From Chlorops oryzae (Eukaryota > Arthropoda > Insecta > Diptera > Chloropidae), in NCBI GenBank assembly GCA_020466095.1, contig CM035806.1, forward strand, positions 168,425,371 through 168,489,370: a stretch of 64,000 nucleotides of DNA. Direction: 5' to 3'. This document shows positions 27,201-35,066 of this stretch, piece after piece (position 1 is the first letter of the stretch; each line of letters begins with the position of its first letter). The translations under genes and the position numbers were made by a program. Under the pieces are notes generated by a model, which was not told the origin of the DNA, searched no databases, and saw only the letters and a program-made list of their open reading frames with translations.

Positions 27201-29193
27201 TGGGCTACTTTTGAAAGGCTGTCCACAAGGATTCTATTTCAATCGCGAGTCACGTACGTGCGAGTCCGATAGAACTGGTCGATTTTGTAGGAAAATACAA
27301 GCAGAGCTCAATAAGATGCTAGAAGAGAAGAAGCTGAAAGCTTTTATCAAGCTGGTCCTCTCACAGAACACGAAAAAAGCAGAAGTTCAGAGCAATTGGC
27401 TGGAATGTAACGAATAACAAAAATTCAAAAGAAAATCAATCTAAAACCTTGAAAGTTCCAGTTCCTCCGATTGTCATTTCTAATAACGATTCGTATCAAA
27501 GAAAATCGATAAAGAGTTCTGAAGATAATATTGACATCGTAAGAAATTAGCATCCAAAGTGCGTCCAGTGGTCTTGTCTTCTAAAGGCCCAATGTCAATT
27601 TCAATTCAAAATATAAGAAAATAAAAATAAAAAACAAAACATCTTGTGAGTACTGTACTTAATCATTGCTATTGTCAATAAAACTTTGTCTCAGAAAATA
27701 GTTACAATTTTATTTCATCCAGGAAGGCCAATTTGTAAGATGATCTAAGGTCGGCGTAGTTTGTAATACTTTCTTTTTCTATTAGAATGGTCTAATTGAG
27801 GTGACTCGATTGTGTTTTTTTTTTTTTTTGGGGCAGTTATACGTATGCATTACATCTGTTGTCGTGTTGGGATGCCATTGCAATTTCTCCGATCTGCTAT
27901 TTTTTTTTTTTTTTTTTTTTCGATTTAAAACTACTTTTAGGTCTAACCGAGTTTGATCCCTTGGACACTCGAGAACTATAACTAAAAGCACTTACCTTCC
28001 ACGACACCTGACAATAGGGTCGATGATTAACAGTACGACAAAGCGTAACAACGCATAGCGCTAATGGATCACTTGGAAAGATGGCATAGCCAATTACAAT
28101 TTCCAATATGGTTAGACACTGCAAGCCAATGTCGTCATCCTCTACCGTGCAACTCAAATGGCATGAATTCCTGTTTACAAAATCGTAATAACCATAAGCA
28201 TAATTTGAACTTGGAGCATTCGCATATATATATATACAGTGAACTACGGATAAATGCAACACGAATAAATGCAAAAACCCCATAAATGCAAGGTGCTTTG
28301 ATGCCTTTTTTTTGAGTCCTCATGAAAATATGCACGGATTAATGCAAAGATCGCATAAGTGCACAAGAATTCGAGCAAAAAACGTGTTGCATTTATCCGT
28401 ACTCTACTGTATATGTATAACAAATACTCACTGCACAATGCCCACGAGTGTCTCATTGTCCAAATGGGCTGCATTAAATTTTATAATATTGACTAGCATA
28501 GTCAAATATGGATCCAATAGATCAGCATCAGCTATCGCTGGTATCCAAGAAAGCATAAATCTACCAATCTAAAGACCAAACAAAGACTCAATCAAATGGA
28601 AAATTATGGAATATGAAAAAAAAACAAAGCATACCTTCTCTTCGAAATTTGTAATATCCTTGCCATTTTCTGTCAGCGTGTCTAGCAGCTCTAAACGATG
28701 CCGCAGATCTTCAGGTACCTCGTGATTCTGTACGACCAAGAAGAAATGCTCCCGCATTAATGATAGATTCTTATATTGACTGTGTATCAATTTCTTGTAG
28801 AAGCCCAATGCTGTTTGTCTATGCTCTGCGGGCTTGTTCGGCACAATTAAATCCTTTGTCAACTCATATAGCCTTGTTATGGATTTCTATTGATGGATAA
28901 ATGAACTTGAAAACTAAATGCAACCAATCAATGTACGAGTATACGCATACCTCGTCCAAATTCCACTTGTACAGCGTTTCGCCCAACTCCTTTAGTGTCT
29001 TACAACGTTGCGTCGCAGGATGTTCTGGCCGTAAGTCGACTTCGATCTCCGGCCGCAAGGGCCGTTCAGTATCTGTCGTGTGCATAAAAACAAAGCTGTC
29101 AACAATTTACGGTTATGGCAATAATCAAAATATACCTGGCATTTTGGCATTTTTGAAGAAATACTTAAATTTCGACTTATCCTTATTGCTCAT
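10214..29193 (-). CDS. gig: Tuberin (TSC2), GTPase-activating protein for Rheb
   Basis: With TSC1, tuberin turns off Rheb and so TORC1 growth signalling. Coding exons, 5' to 3': 29193-29136, 29072-28951, 28886-28635, 28568-28432, 28170-27996, 20086-19880, 19798-19648, 18175-17358, 17276-16997, 16925-16500, 16398-16199, 15157-14886, 14812-12278, 12188-12045, 11985-11815, 10508-10413, 10324-10214. All are GT..AG and phases agree throughout. Start ATG 29193 is the first in-frame ATG after an upstream stop. About 2050 residues, longer than human (1807) because of Gln/Ser/Ala-rich inserts in the large exon. Diagnostic segments: [49 protein letters not shown], and the RapGAP domain with the asparagine-thumb motif [18 protein letters not shown]. 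The protein ends DFTRYT. One frame break lies in an (ACA)n run near 13220-13257. Intron 5 hosts two plus-strand genes. Confidence 0.95.
10932..11104. mobile_element. pogo-like MITE, copy 1
   Basis: A 173-bp element flanked by TA on both sides. Its inverted ends are CAGTAGAGTACGGATAAATG and CAGTGAACTACGGATAAATG. The CAGT start and TA duplication fit the Tc1/mariner-pogo group. It is nested in the larger TIR element of gigas intron 15; full-length copies lie at 28237-28409 and 36439-36610. Confidence 0.85.
11371..11547. mobile_element. MITE, AGGGGTATTC family, copy 1
   Basis: Inverted ends AGGGGTATTCACAAAGGCGT and its complement, with an inner inverted GTCGGAAAATAG / GATTTTCCGAC. Flanks read AAT on both sides, giving a 3-bp target duplication. 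Other copies: 36148-36426 and 59253-59427. Confidence 0.8.
13210..13260 (-). other. gig: Apparent frameshift in gigas at an (ACA)n repeat
   Basis: On the minus strand the reading frame upstream runs through Thr codons (ACA)n and then hits TAG at 13212-13210. The frame that resumes the conserved protein is open across the same repeat. The offset equals one missing base, or two extra. No good intron explains it: a GTAACA donor at 13257 with a TCTCAG acceptor at 13178 would give an 80-nt intron of the right phase, but both sites are weak and there is no pyrimidine tract. Confidence 0.7.
15241..16125 (+). mobile_element. Interspersed DINE-1/Helentron-like repeat, copy A (gigas intron 11)
   Basis: Begins ACAAGTAAGGGTGTTATAG and ends ACACAGAGTGTGTCGGGTAT. 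Two internal stretches repeat the phrase CTAGTACTGGAGGTACC...AAAAATGG, and a (CAGA)n run lies at about 15944-15982. The start resembles DINE-1-type elements of flies, but I could not test this against a library. A second, inverted copy is at 52773-53735. Confidence 0.65.
15944..15982 (+). repeat. (CAGA)n microsatellite inside the interspersed repeat
   Basis: About nine tandem CAGA units. The inverted copy near 52910 shows the same run as degenerate CTGTCTGTC. Confidence 0.9.
18880..19480 (+). mobile_element. Truncated non-LTR retrotransposon (RNase H end, C-terminal zinc knuckle, 3' tail)
   Basis: Lies in gigas intron 7, opposite to the host gene. The 5' end retains an RNase H-like DELAKKGT, then a stop. 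The downstream frame is open to 19390: [35 protein letters not shown], and a Cys-X2-Cys..His..Cys knuckle ([20 protein letters not shown]). The 3' end after the stop is TATAAGGGG...CACAACGGGCC and a (CCTA)n tail at about 19466-19480. It belongs to the same family as the fragment at 63490-64000. Inactive. Confidence 0.8.
20674..21387. mobile_element. TIR element in gigas intron 5 (CAGGGTGTTCCATACTCAA)
   Basis: 714 bp with inverted ends CAGGGTGTTCCATACTCAAT, flanked by TA. The inverted homology continues about 100 bp inward (GGTGATAGGGGGA / TCCCCCTATCACC). No transposase frame. A mariner-type non-autonomous element is likely. Confidence 0.8.
21690..21835. mobile_element. Short TA-flanked MITE (CAGTCGAA)
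   Basis: 146 bp, inverted ends CAGTCGAAGAAACTCTCTAT and CAGTCGAACACACTCTCCAT, TA on both sides. pogo/mariner-like. It sits about 580 bp upstream of the nested kinase gene. Confidence 0.75.
22415..23461 (+). CDS. Ketohexokinase-like PfkB-family sugar kinase, nested in gigas intron 5
   Basis: Predicted to phosphorylate fructose or a related ketose with ATP in the cytosol. 348 residues in one exon. The start chosen is ATG 22415 (CAACGGGATGG); an upstream ATG at 22265 in the same frame ends at a stop before it. The sequence shows the N-terminal [18 protein letters not shown] strand, PfkB signature 1 ([20 protein letters not shown]) and signature 2 with the GAGD anion hole and catalytic Asp ([18 protein letters not shown]). 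Length (298 in human KHK) and architecture fit the family; the extra 40 residues are mainly N-terminal. Transcription opposes the host gene. Having no intron in a gene-rich intron could mean retroposition, but no poly(A) tail or target duplication is clear. Flies have several KHK-like paralogues and I cannot say which this is. Confidence 0.88.
   Translation: MEMETNKRCADSSDNSAIIDTVRSRQKRICCVGMCVLDIIHVCNSYPIEDTDKRCQNGYMQRGGNASNNCTVLRELGYENIEFLGMMSTAKGFEFLFNDCDKRNIFYGNCPTVEQSPPFSSVILVENNDSRTIIHSNSNFPILKYQHFVRICDELENYRWIHFEGRNPEENLRIQNDIIAYNERSRNETKHRITISIELEKILEENFVLAHAADYIFLGKELATHMGWLDPKAAVYGLKNWLKQNECSASPVPVPSAIICPWGATGASSLDANDNYAFSTSKPPNKIVDALGAGDTFCAATIYAIAALNMHLSAAVDFGNYCAGAKLGLYGYDGIAEKVKDIVTKVKT
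23532..24319. mobile_element. TIR element GGGGCTGTTTCCAC, TAA target duplication
   Basis: 788 bp starting 70 bp after the nested kinase stop codon. Ends: GGGGCTGTTTCCACTACAG and GTGTAGTGGAAATAGCCC. TAA flanks both sides (23529-23531, 24320-24322). Repeats of CATTTTTCAGCATTTT and ATGCTAAATGC lie inside each end. The 3-bp TWA duplication and GGGC ends fit PIF/Harbinger-type elements. A poly-A run lies at about 24210-24238. No transposase. Confidence 0.75.
24562..24804 (+). CDS. Unrecognised 80-residue ORF
   Basis: Starts with a genuine ATG and encodes a basic, low-repeat protein ([20 protein letters not shown]...). I recognise no family. It lies in gigas intron 5 on the plus strand; its last codons overlap a ~100-bp sequence repeated directly at 25610. 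It may be chance, a degraded mobile-element ORF or a lineage-specific gene. Low confidence. Confidence 0.15.
   Translation: MTEENQLAHVRHGMIKLKQIYDCMKIESELYRSEFSKQSGYIRSTRNGKTPYFLWIKLINGERPRLHWRRSLKIYAILKE
24775..25705. repeat. ~95-bp direct repeats flanking a TTAA-bounded TIR element
   Basis: Copy 1 is 24775-24876 and copy 2 is 25610-25705. Both read TAAAGATTTA, then GGAATAAGTAGTTATATTC, then GAACTGCAGTACTTTCAATA. Between them lies a 733-bp element (24877-25609) with inverted ends GGGGGTCTTCTCATTGA and TCAATGAGAAGACCCCC. TTAA is present at both edges (24873-24876, 25610-25613). Confidence 0.8.
24877..25609. mobile_element. TIR element GGGGGTCTTCTCATTGA, TTAA target site
   Basis: Inverted ends of 17 bp and TTAA on both sides, as in piggyBac-type insertion. 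The interior is poly-T/poly-A rich with a second inverted pair (CTCGGGTGAACCTC / GAGGTTCACCCGAG). No coding capacity. Confidence 0.65.
25917..25923 (+). promoter_or_regulatory. Candidate TATA box of the chitin-binding gene
   Basis: GGGTATAAAACC, about 290 bp before the proposed ATG at 26213. A TATA-driven promoter is usual for tissue-specific secreted fly proteins. The start site itself is not resolved. Confidence 0.45.
26213..27417 (+). CDS. Secreted protein with four chitin-binding type-2 (peritrophin-A) domains, nested in gigas intron 5
   Basis: Predicted extracellular chitin binder of the gut peritrophic matrix or cuticle. Proposed exons: 26213-26219, 26413-26477, 26542-27417, giving 315 residues. 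The first coding exon is only ATG AAA C before a strong donor (CGTAAGT). Splicing to TTACAG|AATTTC creates the signal peptide [17 protein letters not shown]. The second intron runs from GTAAGT to AAAAAG. Four six-cysteine CBM14 modules follow, starting near [30 protein letters not shown] and [10 protein letters not shown], with the usual C-X(n)-DC-X(5)-C pattern ([30 protein letters not shown]). A Lys/Glu-rich tail follows. Transcription opposes gigas. The exon 1-2 join is inferred; the third exon is certain. Confidence 0.85.
27418..27995. other. 3' flank of the chitin-binding gene within gigas intron 5
   Basis: Non-coding. AATAAA-like words occur near 27620-27680 (AAAATAAAAATAAA, CAATAAAAC), which would serve the plus-strand gene. 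Poly-T runs lie at about 27815 and 27900, next to the gigas exon 5 donor. Confidence 0.5.
28237..28409. mobile_element. pogo-like MITE, copy 2, beside a gigas 5' splice site
   Basis: 173 bp, TA-flanked, inverted ends CAGTGAACTACGGATAAATG and CAGTAGAGTACGGATAAATG. It begins about 20 nt inside gigas intron 4, whose donor GTGAGT is at 28431-28426 on the minus strand. Confidence 0.88.
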
Positions 29194-29820
29194 ATTATCC
29201 TTGCTCTTTTTTTCTCTTCTTCGTTGCTGAGATACTACTCCGTGGGGGATTGACTCTGACAGAGTTATAACGCCATCATCAATTAATTAAAACAGTTGAA
29301 AATTGTGCAAACGTTGAATGTTGTGAACTTATAGAATTATAGATCAGCGTTGCCACTCACTTCGGTTTTTTTTTCGTAGCCAAAAAAGTATCATATCGGA
29401 AAAATATCCAAAATATTTTGTGCCCTGTAATTATCGATTAGTTTGGTGTGTGTGTACAAGCAAACCCAGCTGGAAATTTCACTACTTCGTCACTAATGCC
29501 GAAGTAGTGAAATTTTCTCCTGCAATTATTCGCATTACTAAGCCTCACTTCTAAATAACTTTGTTAGGAGATGGAAGCTGTTTTCACTACTTCAAAATGC
29601 ATGCGTTGTCCATTAGGGGGGAAAAAGTGAATGACTCCACTCCGAATGAAAACTTCATTTGACTGCTAATACGAATGATAATGTCATTTAAAATAGAGTA
29701 TTTACAGCTAACATTTGGAAGATGAGTTTTTTTTTTTTTTTTGAGTAAAAAAACGATACATTTCCACATAAGTATGTGAATACCCTTAATAAGAATACTG
29801 TCGTTTGTATATTATTACAT
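29194..29820. other. Upstream region of gigas
   Basis: Contains the gigas 5' UTR/promoter on the minus strand; no clear TATA box. A perfect hairpin lies at about 29473-29516 (TTTCACTACTTCG, ten-base loop, CGAAGTAGTGAAA). The same ACTACTTC word recurs at about 29585. Confidence 0.5.
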
Positions 29821-30798
29821 AAGCTATCCCAGCTAGCATTTTTCGAAATTTTTGATCAAAAGCGAGTCTTTTTCGAGTCGCCTTTCTGATAAAAAAAAGG
29901 ATCAAATATGCGCTCGTTTTCTGATCAAAAATGATACTTTTATCGGGAGAAATTGGAACCCTAGCCGCGACTCTTCTTAGGGAGTCATATTTGATATCAT
30001 TTGCGAGTCATTTTCGAGTCATATTTGTTATCATTTTCGAGTCTTCTACGATCATTTGTATCATTTTCATCTTCTACGACGTTCATATTTGCTATCATTT
30101 TGGAGTCTTCTACGACTCATATTTATAGTCAATTGCTTTCTAAAAATAAAAAATAAATTAAATTTTTTTTTTAATCAATTACACATTTTTTGGCTTTTCC
30201 GTGTATATGTTATGATGTTATATGTATTATTATTATGAATTCAAAATTTTTTTTCCTTTGCCGGTATGTGGGATTTGAACCTAGGAACTCTCGTTTTCTA
30301 GTCCTGTGCTCACCCGTCGACACCAAGCATTCCAAATCGAAAGTCATGGAAATTTTTCGTTTATAACTTTAAAGTCAAATTCCATTCAATTCAATTTTGA
30401 GTCAAATATTGAGTGATATATAAGATAGAAACAATTTGAATGATCATATTTCAATCCCCTACGTGATTAATTGGCGATTGCTCGATATTTTGTTTTTGTA
30501 ATTTGAATACGACTCGCTTTTGAAACATATTGGAGAGTCGTTTTCGTAAGTCATGATCTTTTCAAATCAGTGCATGAAATGATCGATCAGCTTTTCAATC
30601 ATTAGAGGGCTCGAAAATTTACTCGATCTGTGTTATTGAAATACGACTCGCTTTTGAAACATATTGGAGAGTCGTTTTCGAGTCTTCTTTTAATCGTGCA
30701 TGTGATCAATCATTTTCTAATCATGAAGGGGGCTCGAAAAAGACTCGTAAATTAATCTTCTCATAAAACAGTCTTCCAAATGTTGGGTGGGATAGCTT
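29821..30798. mobile_element. TIR element AAGCTATCCCA, with internal tRNA-like segment
   Basis: Ends AAGCTATCCCAGCTAGCATT and its near-inverse TGTTGGGTGGGATAGCTT. The interior repeats words such as GAGTCGTTTTCGAGTC and ATACGACTCGCTTTTGAAAC. At about 30255-30335 a minus-strand segment carries a pol III B-box-like GGTTCAAATCC, suggesting an inserted SINE fragment. Confidence 0.6.
30255..30335 (-). mobile_element. tRNA-like SINE head fragment
   Basis: On the minus strand: GGTGTCGACGGGTGAGCAC (A-box-like), then ACTAGAAAACGAGAG, then TAGGTTCAAATCCCAC (B box). It does not fold as an intact tRNA with matching acceptor arms, so a SINE remnant is preferred. Confidence 0.45.
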
Positions 30799-30953
30799 AC
30801 AAATTTACATACAGATATTGCTTTTTATATGTATATTTATATTTATACATGGGGGAAATATTGTTATTGAATCTTATTAGAAGAACTATCATATTAAATA
30901 TTTTAATTAAGCTCAAATATTAACTAAAGTCTAAAAGGATTTTGCTACAAAGA

Positions 30954-32600
30954 TCAGCGTACGATTATTTTGTTTGCAATTTCTTCCAGGGAGTTCGTTT
31001 CTCGCATACTGACGACTAGTATTGATGTATTACGTCTGAATTCCGTACGTCTTTTATTGAATAACTTCACTTCAAATCGTTTGAAGAGATATCCCCATTT
31101 GATAGCTTCGAGTGCTTTGTGATTATTTTTGAATTTTTTTTCGAAATTGCCAGCGGGTATATTAAATAACGTTTCGCAAAGTATATTAGTCAAACGTGAT
31201 TCGACTAAAGTTCCAGTATGATCACCAAAACTAACATTCACATTATAGAAGTAATCAAAATTGTCTTGGGATATCTCTCCCGAGTTACAATCGCCATATT
31301 CCGTTGGATTTTTAGCTTGTTCACAATACTCCGAATCACACTCCGTTGCTTTAACAATTCGTTGGCATGTTTTGCTGAACAAACAAAAAAAATAATTAAA
31401 AAAAAATGACTTAACACTCAGATATTAGTTAGAGTCCAAATAAAACATTTTCTACCATTTCCGTCCAATAATACTGCCATATCCATCAATGTTGAATTTC
31501 GTAACTATTGCATAAAGAACTGCAGTGAATTCGTCCGAGTCGTCATGAATATGCTGCTCTAGATGCATATAAATTTGCTTCACCGTCATTATGGTGCGTA
31601 TATCGGTGGCTAATGAGGGGAAAAGGGGAAAAGAAATATATATTTTAATAACTTGAATTTGTTTTTCGAATAACTACTAACCGTTAGGAATTGCATCCAT
31701 GTGCCGTCCATGGCCAATTTTATCGAATTTCTGTACCTTTAATTGATTATTGGTAGCATATTCTCTTAGTGATCGGCATTCGTCGATGTTTGGATTTTCA
31801 TATATTATCGTACGTACGCTCTTACGTAGTACCAGACATTTATGGTATTTGGATTCCAAGACGTCCACGTCGATCAAAAACAAAACAGTATTCATCGATT
31901 CCCAATGGTTTTGTGCTCGTGGTATCCATTCGCTTTGCCACATCGTCAGCAACATACCATCCGGTGTACTTTGATCGAAAACGACAACGTCAAGGCATTG
32001 CAATATTTTATTCTCATGCTTAATATTTCGCACGGGACGCACTTGTGCTACCATCACCAGAACGTCGACCTTTTGAATGCACCTAACATCCTTTCGCATA
32101 GATGCATCGATGTCCAAGCCATAACAAAATTTCAAATCACTCAGACGCAATGCATCGGCAACTGGCTTGTGCGGATTACACATAAGCTCTTGCAAACGAT
32201 TCAAAAATTGTACATCTTGATAATTATTCAGTTTTAAACAGCCATTACTTTCATTCACGACAAGAGAAATGGGTAATGTTCCCGCTGGTACATAAGCATC
32301 ATGTTTTGTTTGCTGATCAAATTGCCTATATGTTACCAATGGATTTTGGACATTGATTACATCGCCGATCTTCATATTATCATCATACTGTTTCACCAAC
32401 TCCATGCTACCCCAAAATTTGCAATTACAAATGCTCGATCGCGAATCTCGTAAGGTGAAATTTATAACACCACGAAAACTATTTGAATTTTCATCGGAAA
32501 AGAATTTGGGATTTGTCTTTGCTATGATCAATGCTGTGACGACTGCATTTTTCGTACACTGCTGAAGTTCGATTAGCTTTCTGGGCACCAGATTGGTCAT
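30954..32600 (-). CDS. hdm: MEIOB/hold'em-type meiotic OB-fold protein (RPA1-like)
   Basis: Single-strand DNA-binding factor for meiotic recombination in the nucleus. Coding exons 32600-31682, 31609-31456, 31374-30954, phases consistent, 497 residues. ATG 32600 begins MTNLVPRKLIELQQCTKN; the upstream in-frame codon GTG is not needed. The first OB fold holds FRGVINFTLRDSRSS and CNCKFWGSMELVKQYD. The second holds VDVLVMVAQVRPVRN, LDVVVFDQS and MLLTMWQSEWIPRA. The C-terminal part begins KCKTCQRIV..CDSEYCEQ, matching the cysteine-bearing third OB fold of RPA1-like proteins. Length is close to human MEIOB (471). In Drosophila, hold'em acts in meiotic crossover formation; orthology is inferred from the OB architecture and the NFTLRDS motif. 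No poly(A) signal is obvious. Confidence 0.85.
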
Positions 32601-32769
32601 GGTTTTCACTTTAAATACTAATAACTAAATATTTAGTCGTTGATATTGTCGGAAAAATTTCCATAATACGTTACTTTTAAAAGAGCAATGCTGCCACTCT
32701 TACTTACCATCAGATTGTTGTCAATGCAATAAGATTGACTCCTAATGAGGAATGAACAATAAAATCTAC

Positions 32770-33000
32770 CAAATATAAAGGTGGCAAAAAAATTTCGAAT
32801 TGCATATAAAAATGCAACTTCGAGTGGACCACCGGAGGAAAATTAAAAAAAAAAAAAATGGTTGAAAGTTCAAAAAAACCACATATGTAACTAAAAAAGT
32901 TTTGGAATTGACCATCGGATTCAGTGTCATTATCCGAGTCACAATATTTGCATGCAAAAAAAGCCTTTGATACTGATGCACTACTCGACGACATGTGACG
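32770..33000 (-). repeat. Interspersed repeat, copy 1 (matches 39865-40030)
   Basis: Minus strand reads TGTGACTCGGATAATGACAC, TGAATCCGATGGTCAATTCC, and GGTGGTCCACTCGAAGTTGC. The plus strand at 39865 has GTGACTCGAATAATTACACT, TGAATCCGATGCTCAATTC and GATGGTCCACTCGAGGTTGC. A 101-codon ORF here is therefore repeat-derived. Confidence 0.7.
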
Positions 33001-33702
33001 AGGTGTAATACCCAAAACAGATTACAGCTGAAATACGAATTTAAAAACCGCTAATGCAAATCACAAAAACAGGTATCCAGACTGTAAATGCGCATTACCG
33101 TCTTGCAGTTTGCTGAAAGCACGGTTGCCATTTAAAAAATATAAGGGTAATTGAAAAAAGAGCCAATTTGACTTAAAAAAAAGCCAAAATTTGTTGTATG
33201 TATAAAAATCGAAATATTGTGATGTAAATTAGGTCCGCCAAATCTTAAAGCTGCAATTTTACCTTTTAATTATTAGTGACTTCAATTATTTGATATGTTC
33301 GCACGCTTTGAACTGGTTGTTGAGTAAATTTTCTCTTGGCGAAAGAAACCCAAAAAAGAGCCATATAAAATAAAAAAGGGTCACAGCGCGAAACATCAAC
33401 TGTGGCAGCCGTGACTGACAGTAAACTTGCCATATGTTGCCAATAAATAACAAAAATACCATAACTTTCGGTAGCTTTTTCTTCGAGCTGCCAGACAAAA
33501 ATCGGCTAATTCACGCTTAGAGTTGTGCATTTATTTAATCAAATTCAAGTCAAATGCACGACATAATGCAAAATTAAGCCGTTGATTTGCATTAATGGTG
33601 TAATCTGTTTAGGGTATAATTAAGACACCTTGAGTAGCTCAGGAATAGAATTAAATATTTGGTAGTGTGGTATGAAAACAGCTCACTAGGTTCCGTCTGT
33701 TA

Positions 33703-33874
33703 GGCGGCATTTACACATTTGATAATTTTGTCAAAATCTATGTCAAAACAATCTTCAAAAAGTGTATACACGTAAGAATTTTTGACATCAAAATCGTTTT
33801 TTGAATCGAAAAAACATTTTAAATTTTGAAGTCAAATTTTTTTGATGTCAAACGTCAAAAGTGTAAATGGGCCC
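33703..33874. mobile_element. MITE GGCGGCATTTACAC, TTA target duplication
   Basis: 172 bp with ends GGCGGCATTTACACATTTGA and AAGTGTAAATGGGCCC, TTA on both sides. Inner palindromic words TTTTGACATCAAAA and TTTGATGTCAAACGTC. Confidence 0.7.
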
Positions 33875-33921
33875 TTATATATTTTTGTTACAAAAATGTT
33901 TTTTTTTTTCAATTTTAATAT

Positions 33922-34043
33922 GGGTCCTCATGCAACACATTTACACAGTGAAGTAAGTAAAACTGTCAAAATTGCATACAAAATTTGACAGTTTTACGAA
34001 CTTCACTCAGCTTACACGGTGTAAATGCGTTGCATGAGGACCC
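33922..34043. mobile_element. MITE GGGTCCTCATGCAAC
   Basis: 122 bp; inverted ends GGGTCCTCATGCAACACATT and ATGCGTTGCATGAGGACCC. Flanks read TTAATAT on both sides. Inner inverted pair TAAAACTGTCAAA / TTTGACAGTTTTA. Confidence 0.75.
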
Positions 34044-34408
34044 TTAATATTTTCAAGCAAGGGGGTTTTTGTGAAAGCAAAAACAATAAATTTTTAAATA
34101 TTATTTTATTTAAAATAAAAATTAAAAAAAAAAAATATTCTTAAACAGTTTGGTGAATTCGGCTGTTAGAAAATATTATACACTGATATATTCTGAAGTT
34201 AGTTTTTATTTACCATATATGTAATACGAGTTTTGCGTCACTTTTAGGCTAAAAAAATAAGCTTTTAAGGAATCTGCGAAAAAGAAAAATAATTTAAAAT
34301 AACCCCTTAAGTATTTCGACTATTTTGACTCTTACGTTCATGTAACGGAAATATCATTAATAGCAAAATTAAAGATCTTTATGTTTAGTTTTAGTTAATA
34401 AAACTATT

Positions 34409-34535
34409 AGTGGTACTCATGCAGCTTCGCAAATGCCTTCGCAACTTTTCCCATCGTAAATTTTCATATAAATTTTGACAGTTGTGTGACAAATTTCTCA
34501 TTTCCCACAATTTGCGAAGCTGCATGAGTCCCACT
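34409..34535. mobile_element. MITE AGTGGTACTCATGCAGC, copy 1
   Basis: 127 bp, ends AGTGGTACTCATGCAGCTTC and GAAGCTGCATGAGTCCCACT; ATT on both sides (3-bp duplication). An inverted copy lies at 45638-45763. Confidence 0.8.
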
Positions 34536-35066
34536 ATTGCTTTGAAGAGTTAACATTTTAAGCTAACTCTACTTTTTTGGAAAGTTGCCCTCTTTTAAAG
34601 TTTTAAGCACTCAAATATTCATCAAACTTAGCACAAATATTATAAACATAAATTAAAGAAAAAAAGGATTCGATGATTTTGTTCAATGGTTTTTTTTAAT
34701 GATTTTCAACAACTGTAGCCAGAGTGTTTGTCGAAAAAGGCATAACGTATGCTTTTGTATGCATGCAACTAGAAACTATTAAGGCACATTTTGCTTAGTC
34801 ATCTATAAAATCAAGTAATAAAAACAAAACAAAAAAAAAAAAACATAAATTGAGGAACACACAACACATAGAAAAATTAAAAAGTTCTTAAACTTCCTAA
34901 CATTCCTACACTAGAACGTGTCGTTATTAGAATAATGATGAAGAGTTCAATGTGCTCAGTGTCACAATATCTATTCTCGACACCGAAATATGGCACAGGG
35001 CATGAGATTACAAGGTTTATGCTTAAATTAAATATAAAAAAAAAAAATGTTGATTATTATTTTTTT

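Larger units (their letters stand above)
32601..35066. other. Intergenic, MITE-rich
   Basis: Separates hold'em from the GT25 gene. Apart from listed elements (32770-33000, 33703-33874, 33922-34043, 34409-34535) it is AT-rich with no credible ORF. The hold'em promoter should lie just above 32600. Confidence 0.6.

Noticed and set aside
32710..33015. 101-codon minus-strand ORF with a Cys pair
   Set aside because: Most of it is an interspersed repeat also present at 39865-40030, and it starts at a TIR-rich region.
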